Shown here: positions 20,670 through 30,602 of the stretch, piece after piece | Layout: each line of letters begins with the position of its first letter | How positions within the stretch are numbered: position 1 is the first letter of the stretch | Assembly (NCBI GenBank): GCA_951640165.1 | Contig: OX621257.1 | Span: forward strand, 17,371,201-17,435,200 | From: Pseudoips prasinana | Taxonomy: Eukaryota; Arthropoda; Insecta; Lepidoptera; Nolidae | Length of the DNA: 64,000 nucleotides | Direction of reading: 5' to 3' | Translations under genes and position numbers: made by a program | Notes under the pieces: generated by a model | Told to the model about the DNA's origin: nothing | Seen by the model: only the letters and a program-made list of their open reading frames with translations | The model's database searches: none

Positions 20670-21137
20670 ATAATAATATCCCGGATTTTATTCACACACA
20701 TCTGATCCCAAATTAAGCGGAGCTTGTACTTTGGAAACCAGATAACCATACCAACCATATACTTAACTGATATATTTATATATCCTAATTTTCTTTTGTA
20801 AATACATAATTATATAGATAACTAGCAGTGCCCGCGGACTTCGTGCCGCGTTTAAATATTTTTGTCCCTTTCCGTTTGTCCCGCGTAATACTTCGGGTTA
20901 AATGCCTATGGCGCTCCACAATAACGTAGCTTTCTATTGGTGATATAATTTTGAAAATCGGTTCAGTAGATCCAGAGATAACCCCTTACAACGTCACAAA
21001 CTCACAAACGTTACCTATTTATAATATCAGTGTAGATTACACACAGACATGTGAATGCACACAAATATCTGTCCTGGGTGGGAATCGAACCTGCTGTGTG
21101 TAAGGCAAGCATTTTACCGGTCGGTAACCAATCCATC
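20670..21137 (-). mobile_element. SINE-B copy split by a rep-H insertion
   Basis: Minus-strand SINE-B runs from aataatatcccggattttat to 'atacataattatatagataa' (20821), is interrupted by rep-H, and resumes at about 21033 with 'attacacacagacatgtgaa', 'gtcctgggtgggaatcgaac' and its tRNA-like head. The two halves join exactly where intact copies read 'tatagataattacacc'. Confidence 0.85.
20822..21032 (+). repeat. rep-H copy nested in SINE-B, with target duplication
   Basis: Starts ctagcagtgcccgcggactt, contains gttcagtagatccagagata and ends ataatatcagtg. Flanking 'tagataa' (20815-20821) and 'tagatta' (21033-21039) look like a 7-bp target duplication with one mismatch. This gives the best boundaries for rep-H in the window: about 211 bp. 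Confidence 0.75.
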
Positions 21138-21591
21138 AAAAAAAACAAAGTAACTTCAAATCACCAAAAAGATCACCCAAACGCAGTAAAGCGAACATAA
21201 AACTATTAGCTCTACAATGGAAGCAACACCCATTCGGTGGCAAAATGGTAACTATAAAACAGCAATATGGCGCAGTGGCTCGGAAAATGACTGAATAACG
21301 GACCACAATAGTGGTATAAAGGTGGCACAATAGCGCGATTGTAGCCACGCGGTCCTCCGGGATAATTCAGTCCCGGACACCACGTTTTATACTCCCATAC
21401 TTATATGTTAGAACTTTATGGATGGACCGATTTTGATCCGGTTTTTTCATTTGAAAGCCTTTTCCTTGCGGTGGTTCTTAGCTATGTTTGGTAAATATCA
21501 GTCCAGCAGTTTAGGAGTAGGTATCCAGTCTTTTCCAAAATGATGTAAGTAATTATATTGAGAGTAGCGGGTTTTCTAACGGTTAAGTAAT

Positions 21592-21613
21592 CTATATATA
21601 TATATATATATAT
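21592..21613. repeat. TA microsatellite in array J unit 1
   Basis: A perfect TA run of about ten repeats. The corresponding place in other units has only three to four repeats, so it expanded in unit 1. Confidence 0.85.
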
Positions 21614-22162
21614 GTGCCTTTTTCTTATTAAGTTTTGTTATAAATCCAATATCATGCGGATTCCCTATTGACATTACTTATCGAAGTCTATACTAAAACA
21701 AACATAAAACTATTAGCTCTACAATGGAAGCAAATCTCAATCGGTGGCAAAATGGTAACTATAAAACAGCAATATGGCGCAGTGGCTCGGAAAATGACTG
21801 AATAATGTTCCACAATGGTGGTATAAAGGTGGCACAATAGCGCGATTGTAGCGACGCGGTCGTCCGGGATAATGCAGTCCCGGACACCACGTTTTATACT
21901 CCCATACTTATATGTTAGAACTTTATGGATGGACCGATTTTGATCCGGTTTTTTCATTTGAAAGCCTTTTCCTTGCGGTGGTTCTTAGCTATGTTTGGTA
22001 AATATCAGTTTAGCAGTTTAGGAGTAGGTAGGTATCGAGTCTTATCCAAAATGATGTAAGTAATTATATCGCGGGTTTTCTAACGATTAGGTAATCTATA
22101 TATATGTGCCTTTTTCTTATAAAGTTTTATTATCTTTAATAAATCCAATATCATGCCGATTC

Positions 22163-22404
22163 GACGGTCACCGTAGCCTAGTTAGTAGTGCTCCTGCCTA
22201 CGAAGCTGGTGGTCCTGGGTTCGAATCCCGGTAAGTGCAAATATTTGTGTGATGAGCACGAATATTTGTTTCTGAGTCATGGATGTTTTCTATGTATATA
22301 AGTATTTATCTATCTATATAAGTATGTATATCGTCGCCTGGTACCCATAGTACAAGCTTTGCTTAGTTTGGGACTAGGATGATCTGTGTGACATTGTCCC
22401 TAGA
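22163..22404 (+). mobile_element. SINE-A copy inside array J unit 2
   Basis: Starts gacggtcaccgtagcctagt, with A box, B box ggttcgaatccc, and a tail ending 'gacattgtccctagatatat'. It interrupts the array sequence that in units 1 and 3 reads 'catgcggattccctattgac'. A short attc repeat at both edges may be the target duplication. Confidence 0.9.
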
Positions 22405-23117
22405 TATATAGATATTCCCTATTGACATTACTTATCGAATCTAAAACAAACATAAAACTATTAGCTCTACAATGGAAGCAACACCCAATCGGTGGCAAAA
22501 TGGTAACTATAAAACAGCAATATGGCGCAGTGGCTCGGAAAATGACTGAATAATGTTCCACAATGGTGGTATAAAGGTGGCACAATAGCGCGATTGTAGC
22601 CACGCGGTCCTCCGGGATAATTCAGTCCCGGACTCCACGTTTTATACTCCCATACTTATATGTTAGAACTCTATGGATGGATCGATTTCGATCCGGTTTT
22701 TTCATTTGAAAGCCTTTTCCTTGCGGTGGTTCTTAGCTATGTTTGGTAAATATCAGTTTAGGAGTAGGTAGGTATCGAGTCTTATCCAAAATTATGTAAG
22801 TAATTATATCGCGGGTTTTCTAACGATTAGGTAATCTATATATATGTGCCTTTTTCTTATTAAGTTTTGTTATAAATCCAATATCATGCGGATTCCCTAT
22901 TGACATTACTTATCGAAGTCTATACTAAAACAAACATAAAACTATTAGCTCTACAATGGAAGCAAATCTCAATCGGTGGCAAAATGGTAACTATAAAACA
23001 GCAATATGGCGCAGTGACTCGGAAAATGACTGAATAATGTTCCACAATGGTGGTATAAAGGTGGCACAATAGCGCGATTGTAGCGACGCGGTCGTCCGGG
23101 ATAATGCAGTCCCGGAC

Positions 23118-23421
23118 TTTATACTCCCGGAATTCAACGCTGTGAATGGGAAATTTATGGTACATATAAATTGATTTAGATTTTCGGGAGCAAGTTTTAG
23201 GCTGACGTGTTTTGATTTGTGGCTAGCCGCAGTTGAACAGTAATGTTTTAATAAAACACACAAAGAGTTACCACAGACTGAATGAGATTTTTATTGACCT
23301 CCAAAGACAATATAATTAATGACATTAATCTAAGTTTGACATATTGACGGATAGATGTTGCTACTTGGACCAAATATGTTACTTCGTTATAAAGTAATTT
23401 TGTCTGAAAGGGACAGAGCAT
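23118..23421. other. Non-coding stretch
   Basis: Between the truncated array unit and SINE-K. Nothing recognised. Confidence 0.4.
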
Positions 23422-23663
23422 CCTTACTTATCGTATGGGCAGTGGCTACCCTAGTGTCAGAGTTGTTCAAGCCGCCCTGTAGGTCTCCGACATGGCTTAA
23501 CGACTGTTTGCCGGGACCGACAGCTTAACGTGCCCTCCGAAGCATGGAGACGCTCAGAATCACCACTTTGCCGGTCACCCATCTATGGATTGAGCGCGAG
23601 TCTAATTGCTTAACTTCCCCGATCACTTGCGGACCGGTGAAAACATGAGGTATAAATGTCTCA
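23422..23663 (-). mobile_element. SINE-K copy 1: 5S rRNA-like head
   Basis: Minus strand, 5' to 3': a 5S-like head including gaagttaagcaattagactc and catagatgggtgaccgg (complement of about 23570-23616), then the core 'gcttcggagggcacgttaag', then a 3' body with 'ctctgacactagggtagcca' and 'cccatacgataagtaa'. The head keeps the spacing between the 5S internal promoter A box (AAGTTAAGCA) and C box (GATGGGTGACC). Other copies are at 31608 and 48062. Confidence 0.8.
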
Positions 23664-23744
23664 AATTCATCGCTGAGAAATTAAAACGCTCAAGTATTTA
23701 AAAACTTTATCGGCGTTTATTTATTTTGTTTGCTTTCTGTATTA

Positions 23745-24150
23745 AGTGTTAGGACTATATGGATGGACCGATTTCGATGCGGTTTTTTTCATTTGAAAGC
23801 CATCAAAGTTACCTTGCGGTGGATCTTAGCCATGTTTAGTTAATATCAGTCCAGCAGTTTAGGGGTTGGTATCAGTTCTTTTACAAAATGATGTAATTAT
23901 AGTTGGAGTCGGGGGGTTCCTAACGGTTATTTTTTTATCCTGTTACATAATTCACACACGGCCATCTGATCCCAAACTAAGCCCAGCTTGTACTATGGCA
24001 ACCAAATAACTAATATACTACATATTCCACTTTACTTTCGGAAATACTATACTTATCTCTTATTAAGTTGTGTTATCTTTAATACATTCAATATCAGTCC
24101 GATTCCCTATTAACATTACTTATCGAAGTCTATACGAAAGCCGCGTAATA
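23745..24150. repeat. Array J, detached decayed unit, split by SINE-B tail
   Basis: 23750-23930 repeats 'ggatggaccgatttcgatg', 'catttgaaagcc', 'aatatcagtccagcagttta' and 'gttcctaacggtt' of array J. After a SINE-B fragment it resumes at 24058 with 'ctcttattaagttgtgttat' and 'ttacttatcgaagtctatac'. It is more diverged than units 1-4, so it split off earlier or decayed faster. Confidence 0.75.
23933..24056 (-). mobile_element. SINE-B fragment within decayed array unit
   Basis: tcacacacggccatctgatc, agcttgtactatggcaacca and ctttcggaaatactatactt are the complement of the SINE-B 3' half. The head is absent. Confidence 0.65.
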
Positions 24151-24894
24151 TATTCTCATCAAACCTCACATTGTCGATGGCCAATAAGCACCAGTTTATC
24201 CGATTTACTGCACTATGTGAGTCAGTGCCTTAGAAACAATCGCGTTTGTCACACGCAGCCGGACCGATATCATTATATCGATGACGAACAAAAGAATGCA
24301 TCAATTGATGAAGGAAACACGTAACCAAACTGTGCTGTTCAATTACAAGCTTTAACTGTTTTGTGCAAGACGTATAATCGGAAAACAGGAAAAGTTACTT
24401 TTCGCCTTTGTCTATTATTATCTAACTTCACGGTGTTACGATATTCTTAACAAATATCAATTTTTATTTGGAAGTAAAACACATCGATTACTTGCTTTAC
24501 TAGTAGAAATACAGGGCTACGTTAACTTAACAATAAACATTAAGCAATGATGTAGATTTAAATCAATATTATAAATGATTTAAATGATACAGTTAATTTC
24601 ATTTGTAAAGACTCAGACGCGCTTAAATAGGCGCGAAAGACAATGTACATACATTGTACAGAGACTAAAAATAATGATGGGCAAAATAACCATAGAATAT
24701 TTCGTTCTATCGATTGATGAATCGATATGAATTGGCAACCAACATAACAAATCAAAGATATTCTAAGAATGTATTTAAATGTAAGTAGGTACCGAGAATT
24801 ATACGTGAATATTTTTATTTTAACAATAGTTTTAAATTATGTATGTTGTATCAACGTCTATAAAATGAAAATATTGTACCTTATAGTCTTTAGA
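24151..24894. other. Non-coding stretch, nothing identified
   Basis: The short palindrome tgtacatacattgtaca at 24645-24661 and a TATCGATT-rich spot near 24708-24727 are the only visible structure. Confidence 0.4.
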
Positions 24895-25092
24895 CCCTAA
24901 TCCTACTAATACTTATTATAAATGCGAAATGTTGTGAGTATGGATGTATGGATGTTTATTAATCTTTCACACAAAAACTACCGAACGGATTTTGATTAAA
25001 TTTAGTATTAATATAGATTATATATCCAAATAACACATAGGCTATAATTTACAATGTTCAACGCGGGTAAAACCGCTGGGCACAAACTAGTT
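24895..25092 (-). repeat. rep-H copy, minus strand
   Basis: Reads taatcctactaatacttatt, 'acacaaaaactaccgaacgg', 'cacataggctataattt' and ends caacgcgggtaaaaccgctg … aactagtt, the complement of the variant at 56290-56530 (cgcgcggttttacccgcgtt … ataatattagtaggatt). Confidence 0.7.
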
Positions 25093-25194
25093 AATTATAA
25101 GTATTATAAAACTTAAATGCAAAGTTATAAGGGAGTGATCTTTCTGTCAATAAACTGCTAAGGAGTTTGGCGGATGGTATTATAATTAATTTTA

Positions 25195-25329
25195 CAGACG
25201 CCCGCACATCAAGCTACCCCAATCTGTCAAATTTGCCCAATTGAAAGTGAACCTTATACTTTTGTGATAAAGTTGAAAATCCATAAAATAAATTTGACAG
25301 AATGGGGTAGCTGGATGTGCTAGCGTCTG
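25195..25329. mobile_element. MITE-I copy 4
   Basis: 135 bp between TA dinucleotides (25193-25194, 25330-25331). Arms cagacgcccgcacatcaagc and gatgtgctagcgtctg. Internal orientation 'gataaagttgaaaatcc', opposite to copies 2 and 3. Confidence 0.85.
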
Positions 25330-25719
25330 TACATTATATTATGATACAAAAAAGAATTCAAAAAGTCACAGAAAGCACCGGAATTCTTACACCGATAGGC
25401 TAATAAAATATATAGCCAATAATATACGGCTAATACTTAGTCTTTGTCTGGTTATAATTGTGATGAGCAATTCGCAATGAGTGAAACAACGATGTTAATA
25501 ACTAACTAAATGTGGTATAACTTTTAATAGAGTGTTGCCATTCGCAGCTTCAAGCTGTTCAACTGCTGTTTAATTACCACAATTAAGGTCAATAGCTGCT
25601 TAGCGTCATGATTTACGCTAAGCATAAAGTTCTTGAAAAAACCAACGATAAATAACTAATACGTTAAAACAGCTGTCAATCCCATCAATTTTATTTACTT
25701 CAGAAGAAGAACTTTATTA

Positions 25720-25851
25720 AGCATGCCAGCACACCCAGCTACCCCAATCTGTCAAACTTTTATAGATTTTTAACTTTATCACATGAGCATAAGGGTCCAT
25801 TTGAATTGGGGAAATTTGACCGATTGGGACAGCTTGATGTGCTGGCGTCTG
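25720..25851. mobile_element. MITE-I copy 5
   Basis: About 132 bp. Arms 'gccagcacacccagctaccc' and 'gcttgatgtgctggcgtctg', followed by TA at 25852-25853. It has a small deletion in the left arm after 'ctgtcaaa'. Confidence 0.8.
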
Positions 25852-25946
25852 TACGAGTATCTGACGCAATTCGTGTACGAGTATGTTACCTGTGTACTAT
25901 ACAAGTACAAGCAACTCTAGTGCTCAGAGCATTGGAGTTTCTTGTA

Positions 25947-26085
25947 CAGACGCCAGCACATCAAACTACCCCAATCTGTCAAATTTCCCCAATTGAAAGT
26001 GAACCTTACATATGATTATGTGATTAGGTTGAAAACCTATAAAAGAAATTTGACAGATTGGGGTAGCTGCATGTGTTGGCGTCTG
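25947..26085. mobile_element. MITE-I copy 6
   Basis: 139 bp between TA dinucleotides (25945-25946, 26086-26087). Perfect outer arm cagacgccagcacatc against its near-complement (gcatgtgttggcgtctg). It lies 95 bp from copy 5; the two face the same chromosomal interval but differ in internal orientation. Confidence 0.85.
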
Positions 26086-26087
26086 TA

Positions 26088-26587
26088 CCAGACCATTTAC
26101 TAATTACCGGCAATATTAACTAAAATGTAAACAACAGAAAAGTTGATTGATTTATTTAAATTAGGTTGTTTTATAGCAAATTGTAGCCCATACTTTTAGT
26201 TTTATCTTTAATCTAAACTTATCAAAATCCGTGCAAATCTATTGAACAAGTAGTCTATTATTCAAATTTTGAATCAATGTTTGCCGAATTTGGTACAAAA
26301 AGAAAATCATGTTTAGCATACATTCGGCCTATTCAGTGCTCTCAACTCAATTTATTCTCGTATTGCAAATGTTGGATGTTCTTAAAATACGGCACGTTAA
26401 CAAATTGTCTGTTGCAGGAATCTCACATCTAAATCTTGTGATCTGTGCTATCTCGGTGAAATGATCTTCATGGAACAAACATTAGGGTTGTCTCTCTTTC
26501 GTAAACGTTGCGTAGAAAGTTAATTATTGTCATCAAGTACTTTAGTTCAAGATCCACTCTTTGATTTTTTAATTAAGTAGTTTCCCT
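26088..26587. other. Non-coding stretch, nothing identified
   Basis: No gene or repeat recognised. Confidence 0.4.
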
Positions 26588-26905
26588 AATAATTGTCATC
26601 ATCTTCATATCAGCTGAAAGAAGCCCACGTGACTTTCAGTGACCCTCACAAGATTATCGGTCCATCTTGTAGGGGGCCTGCCCACGCTGCGTCTTCCGGT
26701 TCGTGGTCGCCACTCGAGAATCTTTCTGTCTCAGCGGCCGTCGGCTCTACGAACTATGTGCCCTGCCCACTGTCACTTCAGCTTGGCAATTCTTCGGGAT
26801 ATGTCGGTTACTTTGGTTCGCCTGCGGATCTCAGCGTTTCTTATTCGATCTCGCAGGGAAACTCCAAGCATAGTTTCACCCTACTCAATAAAAAAATAAA
26901 AATAT
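26588..26905 (-). pseudogene. RTE-like LINE, C-terminal fragment of the reverse transcriptase ORF
   Basis: The minus-strand translation carries MLGVSLRDRIRN, RRRTKVTDISRRIAKLK, WAGH and PPTRWTDNLVRV, a motif order I know from the C-terminal end of RTE-clade endonuclease/reverse transcriptases in insects. In-frame stops (for example after IAKLK and after RADGR) show it is dead. The plus-strand open frames here (26593-26952) are mirror frames of this. The 5' part of the LINE is absent. Confidence 0.75.
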
Positions 26906-27334
26906 ATATCTTGTATTGCATTATTTACTCAAAAAATCACATTTATCCTTAGACGAGTGAGAAACAGTCCCAACAATATTGTGAAAACTGTGGCGGAGAG
27001 ATTCACAGCCTTATTTTGGTGTAAGTTCATGAGAAGACTGATTAATTTGATAATGTCGATTTTTGGCGTATTAGCCGTTTTTTATATTTTATTTTGATTC
27101 ATATTTCTAATACTATGTTTTTACAAGCTTTGTTATTTATCCACTAATGGATTAATGTTGTCTAAAACGTAGACATATTATTTTTTTAATAATTGTTATA
27201 TAATTGTTACAGTACCTAAATCTTAGCGTATTGTTAACTTTAAGTAAACCATTAAAAGTATCATAAATTAAATTTACATTTATATATATGACCAAATATA
27301 GGTCACAATCTAATGATCTAATTGTACCTAAATT
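26906..27334. other. AT-rich non-coding stretch
   Basis: Nothing recognised. Confidence 0.4.
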
Positions 27335-27402
27335 AATAATATCCTGGGACTTTATTTACACACGGCCATCTTATCCCAAACTAAGCAGAGCTTGTTCTAC
27401 AA
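27335..27402 (-). mobile_element. SINE-B 3' tail fragment, minus strand
   Basis: aataatatcctgggacttta, cacggccatcttatcccaaa and ctaagcagagcttgttcta match the complement of the SINE-B tail. The rest is missing. Confidence 0.65.
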
Positions 27403-28654
27403 TTCATGTTCTGACTATTTAGAAGCGCTTTTTTAAAGATTATGTGAATAAAAATCTTTATTATTTTATTTAGTTTAACTGAACCAACCCTACACTCCTC
27501 CGGAACTCTGGCACATTTTCAAACCGGGTCTATTTAATTAGTATCCATTTTGCTCTTTTACATAACTGCGTTTTAGATTTACTGACAAGCTATACTTGTA
27601 CAAAGGTCAAAGGTTAAGGTCCGTTTTAAGATAATAATATAAGATCTTAGTAGATCAGTTGTAAATTTAAATTTAAGAAGCTATTAGGAAAACTGTACCG
27701 TTTAAAATACAAAGTTAATATGTATATAGGTATATGATATGTACCTACCGCCAATACGCCCGCAACAAAAATACAAGAAGGATAATATAAACATGCAAAT
27801 TACATGTACCGGTACGATACCCAACACGTGTTTGAGTCCTCCACGGACCATTCTCAAGAGACGCTAATTCGTTGAGTTCTCGAATGCGACTAAGCAGGTT
27901 ACTCTCATAATTAATTAGTTTTATGTTGGACTCGGCCAATTTCTTCAGGAGATCGTCTTCAGGGTGACGTTGCGTCTCGTCTCAAACTCATTTGAGAAGC
28001 AATTTATTCATTTAGTTAATTTGCTATTCAAGTTTTGACGTAAATTGTCAATTCAACGAGCAATATGGCCTATGGTAAACAATTACCATCAGGTGGGTGA
28101 TGGTAAGTGATTACCGTAGCTTGCTGCTGTACTTGTTACACAAATAATATAATTCATACGTTCCCATCTCGCCCCCCTTCCCCTTAAGTTTATTCTGTAA
28201 GGAAGAAGTACTATTCTACACGAGCTGCTCTTGAGCAATAGAACGTTACGCTCTGCCTCACTTACAAAGACCTCGTGTTCAAAGAGGAATATTTTTATTC
28301 TTTTTAATAATATTTATTTATGTGCCAAGTGTTCAAACTCCACACATTGTGTCATGCAGACCGATATATCAAACAAACGTAGTGCTATTAAAAGCCAGTT
28401 AACGAGCTGTCACTTGCTCCAGTAATAATGTATGTCGATGTGTCGCCGACATTTTTCAACCACCCTTCCCCTACTCCCACCTCCTTCTCCTCAGCTGAAA
28501 ATGAAATATAATTATTGTGTTTGCATTTTTTTTGGTTTCCTACATCAAACGAAGGAGATTAACAATTCTGCTATGTGTTCTTTGTGTGATTATTCTTTCT
28601 TTGTTCGATAAGGAATGCTTGCGGAATGGTCTTATATAACGTACATAGACTCAC
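27403..28654. other. Non-coding stretch with a small rep-L echo
   Basis: At 28085-28125 'atcaggtgggtgatggtaag' followed by tgattaccg resembles the rep-L start. A T-tract lies at 28525-28535. No gene. Confidence 0.4.
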
Positions 28655-28765
28655 GCCTGGTTCTGATGGGGTAGGCAGAGACAACGGATTTCCATTTGTC
28701 CCGTACTTTGCACATCTCTTTTGCCTCTTTTACTGGTATTATTCGTCATACATGCTCGCCGGTTA
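28655..28765 (-). pseudogene. LINE ORF remnant, C-terminal (KEMC-x-RDKWKSVV type)
   Basis: The minus strand reads a peptide like KEMCKVRDKWKSVVSAYP from the complement of 'acggatttccatttgtcccg' and neighbours. The same block is found at 52354-52560 on the minus strand (EVCRDRDEWKSVVSDYPFG). Two copies of one protein tail mark a non-LTR retrotransposon. Clade not determined. Confidence 0.55.
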
Positions 28766-28899
28766 GGGCTACTTAGGGGTAAATGTTATTGAAATCGTTC
28801 GTTTTTAAGAAAATTCAATTGTAAGATAAAAAAAAAACAGTAGGTACTTACTTAGTATAATGCGATAATGTATACATTTTGTATAGTTTTGCCGACTTC

Positions 28900-28948
28900 C
28901 TCATCAGGAGAGTTGGCCGTTTTAATCCTGGGTCGGGCCAAAAAATAA
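28900..28948 (+). mobile_element. SINE-E head fragment
   Basis: aatcctgggtcgggccaaaa followed by A-rich sequence matches the end of the SINE-E tRNA-like head at 36555-36577. The first half is rearranged (gacttcctcatcaggag). Confidence 0.4.
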
Positions 28949-29009
28949 CATGGGGTCTTGTTCTGTCACAAGTTCAATTATCAGCAACCATGGATAGTAC
29001 ATCAACATA

Positions 29010-29205
29010 CATATCATCATCATATCAGCCGAAAGACGCCCGCTGCTAGACAAAGGCCTCCCCAAAGATCACCACAACTGCCTCACAAGATCATCGGTCC
29101 ATCTTGTATACACGTACAACATACATAGATAAAAAATACATAGATATTTTTAGTAAGGCCTTTATCCAGCTGTGGGCATCATTCGACTGACATAATGATA
29201 ATGAC
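29010..29205. mobile_element. RTE-like LINE 3' end, two opposing pieces
   Basis: 29014-29110 is the minus-strand 3' end (tatcagccgaaagacgcccg, acaaaggcctccccaaagat, catcggtccatcttgta). 29155-29205 is a plus-strand piece (aaggcctttatccagctgtg, actgacataatgataatga). The 3' terminal ATGATG-type repeat is visible at the outer edges. Confidence 0.6.
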
Positions 29206-29800
29206 GCGCTTAATTTTTTTTTTTCATATTACTCGAACTGAATTTCGTTAATTTTCCACAATTTATTTTACATCTTGCATACACGCGGAGTAGAACACAG
29301 CTATACACAGTAAAGCTGATCGTAATCAAGAAGCATTATGATCCGTGTCGATCTCTATGTATATACCCCAGTATATCCTTAACAGTAGTCACCACAGTCG
29401 ATATAAAACAGAGCATTACGAATTATTCAAAATGACAAATGGTGTCACCGCGTTCCGTCTAAAGCGACTAAAAGCAACACACCTGTGAATCGCGAGAACT
29501 GCTAGGGTTGGCACTCGTTTCTTTTACGCTGACCTTCAATAGTATTATTGATAAGAAAGAGACGTATACTCTTATAACCTTGATTTAAAGCTTTTAAGGG
29601 CTAAACTTCAAATAAATTAATAATCACATATAATTGTTCCAATTGATCGTCGAAAAAGTAAGTTAGAGTCAGTTTAATATTTATAAAAAGTATTATAACT
29701 AATTACCTACACCGCGCCCTTGAAAAGCTATTGGACTAAAATACCAGGTTTGTTTGCGTAAGGGACAAAACGAAACGAAAAACAATTTTAACGAATTCTT

Positions 29801-29950
29801 AGCCAAGTCTAAGGTTCCTTACTGTAATTTCTTTATTGAATTGGCCGTTGACCCGTACCTACTAACGTGTAAAAAGTGTTCAACGGTTCAAACTAGTACT
29901 AACTACACTTTAGAAGAATGAAATTGCAGGAAGGAACCTTAGACTTGGCT
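29801..29950. mobile_element. MITE-U: 150-bp element with 20-bp perfect inverted ends
   Basis: agccaagtctaaggttcctt at 29801-29820 and its exact complement at 29931-29950. Imperfect pairing continues inward (tgtaatttctttatt against complement of gaatgaaattgca). No ORF and no other copy in the window. The flanks do not show a clear target duplication. Confidence 0.75.
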
Positions 29951-30038
29951 CAACTTTGACTAGAGACTTTATTACTTTTTAGAGCTAAACAAGCAGCTCC
30001 ATCGAGACTTGGCTATTTTTTTTACAGATTTTTTTGTT

Positions 30039-30122
30039 TTGATAACTGATATACAACACATACTACTTTTCTTTTGTAAATACATACTTATATAGATAAT
30101 ACTCATACCCAAACTCAGGACA
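30039..30122 (-). mobile_element. SINE-B middle fragment, minus strand
   Basis: gataactgatatacaacaca, ttttgtaaatacatacttat and 'cccaaactcaggaca' follow SINE-B. Both ends are missing. The minus-strand ORF across 29972-30343 is accidental. Confidence 0.6.
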
Positions 30123-30488
30123 GCGCAGTTAGTGTCCAGCGCGGCAAGAAAGTGTCTTGTAGCAGCCCTACTGACTTCCCCGCGGTGCGTCAGATCGATC
30201 CACGACTTGTCAATGGCATAATAAAATACAGTCAATTGTCTAATGGAATGTGGTTTTACATAATACTGTGAACTCAGCGGAACGGGAGTCTTCCACCTGT
30301 CACGGAGAAAAACTGGCGTGGCTACTTTGTCGTTCTTTTTCACATTTCTTATGTAGAAGTAAATAGGTAAGAATGGTTACTTCTAATCTGAATAGTAGGT
30401 ATAATGGATGGTTCGTATTAGGTATCTTAATGTGCAAGATTTTCCTCAAATTTGACGAAAATGTTCTGAACTGACAGCTGTCATGATA

Positions 30489-30602
30489 GCTTGGCCTAGT
30501 GGTTAGTGACCGTGGCTGTTAAGCCAGAGGTCGTGGGTTCGATCTCCATGATCGGGCACGATTATTTGTTCTATGTATTTATCTATAATATGTATTTACT
30601 CA
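30489..30602 (+). mobile_element. SINE-C head fragment
   Basis: gcttggcctagtggttagtg (A box), gttaagccagaggtcgtggg, B-box gggttcgatctcc, then 'gcacgattatttgttctatg'. The tail is missing. The tRNA-like head is the cleanest for SINE-C in this window, but the D and acceptor stems are not tRNA-grade. Confidence 0.65.

Larger units (their letters stand above)
21190..23117. repeat. Array J: four tandem units of about 500 bp, one hit by SINE-A
   Basis: The anchor aactattagctctacaatgg recurs at 21201, 21708, 22456 and 22940. The spacings are 507, 748 (about 505 once the SINE is removed) and 484. Units are highly similar over 'gcgcagtggctcggaaaatg', 'gtggcacaatagcgcgattg', 'atggatggaccgattt' and 'ttccctattgacattactta'. 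Unit 4 stops at about 23117. Each unit has a minus-strand open frame of about 54-60 codons beginning MATIALLCHLYTTIV, kept open mostly because the units are alike. I do not call it a gene. Confidence 0.85.

Noticed and set aside
23570..23640. 5S rRNA gene or pseudogene by itself
   Set aside because: The similarity is fused to a repeated non-5S body in three places, so it is a SINE head rather than an rRNA gene.
26593..26952. 119-codon plus-strand frame as a gene
   Set aside because: It is the opposite strand of a recognisable RTE-like LINE C-terminus.
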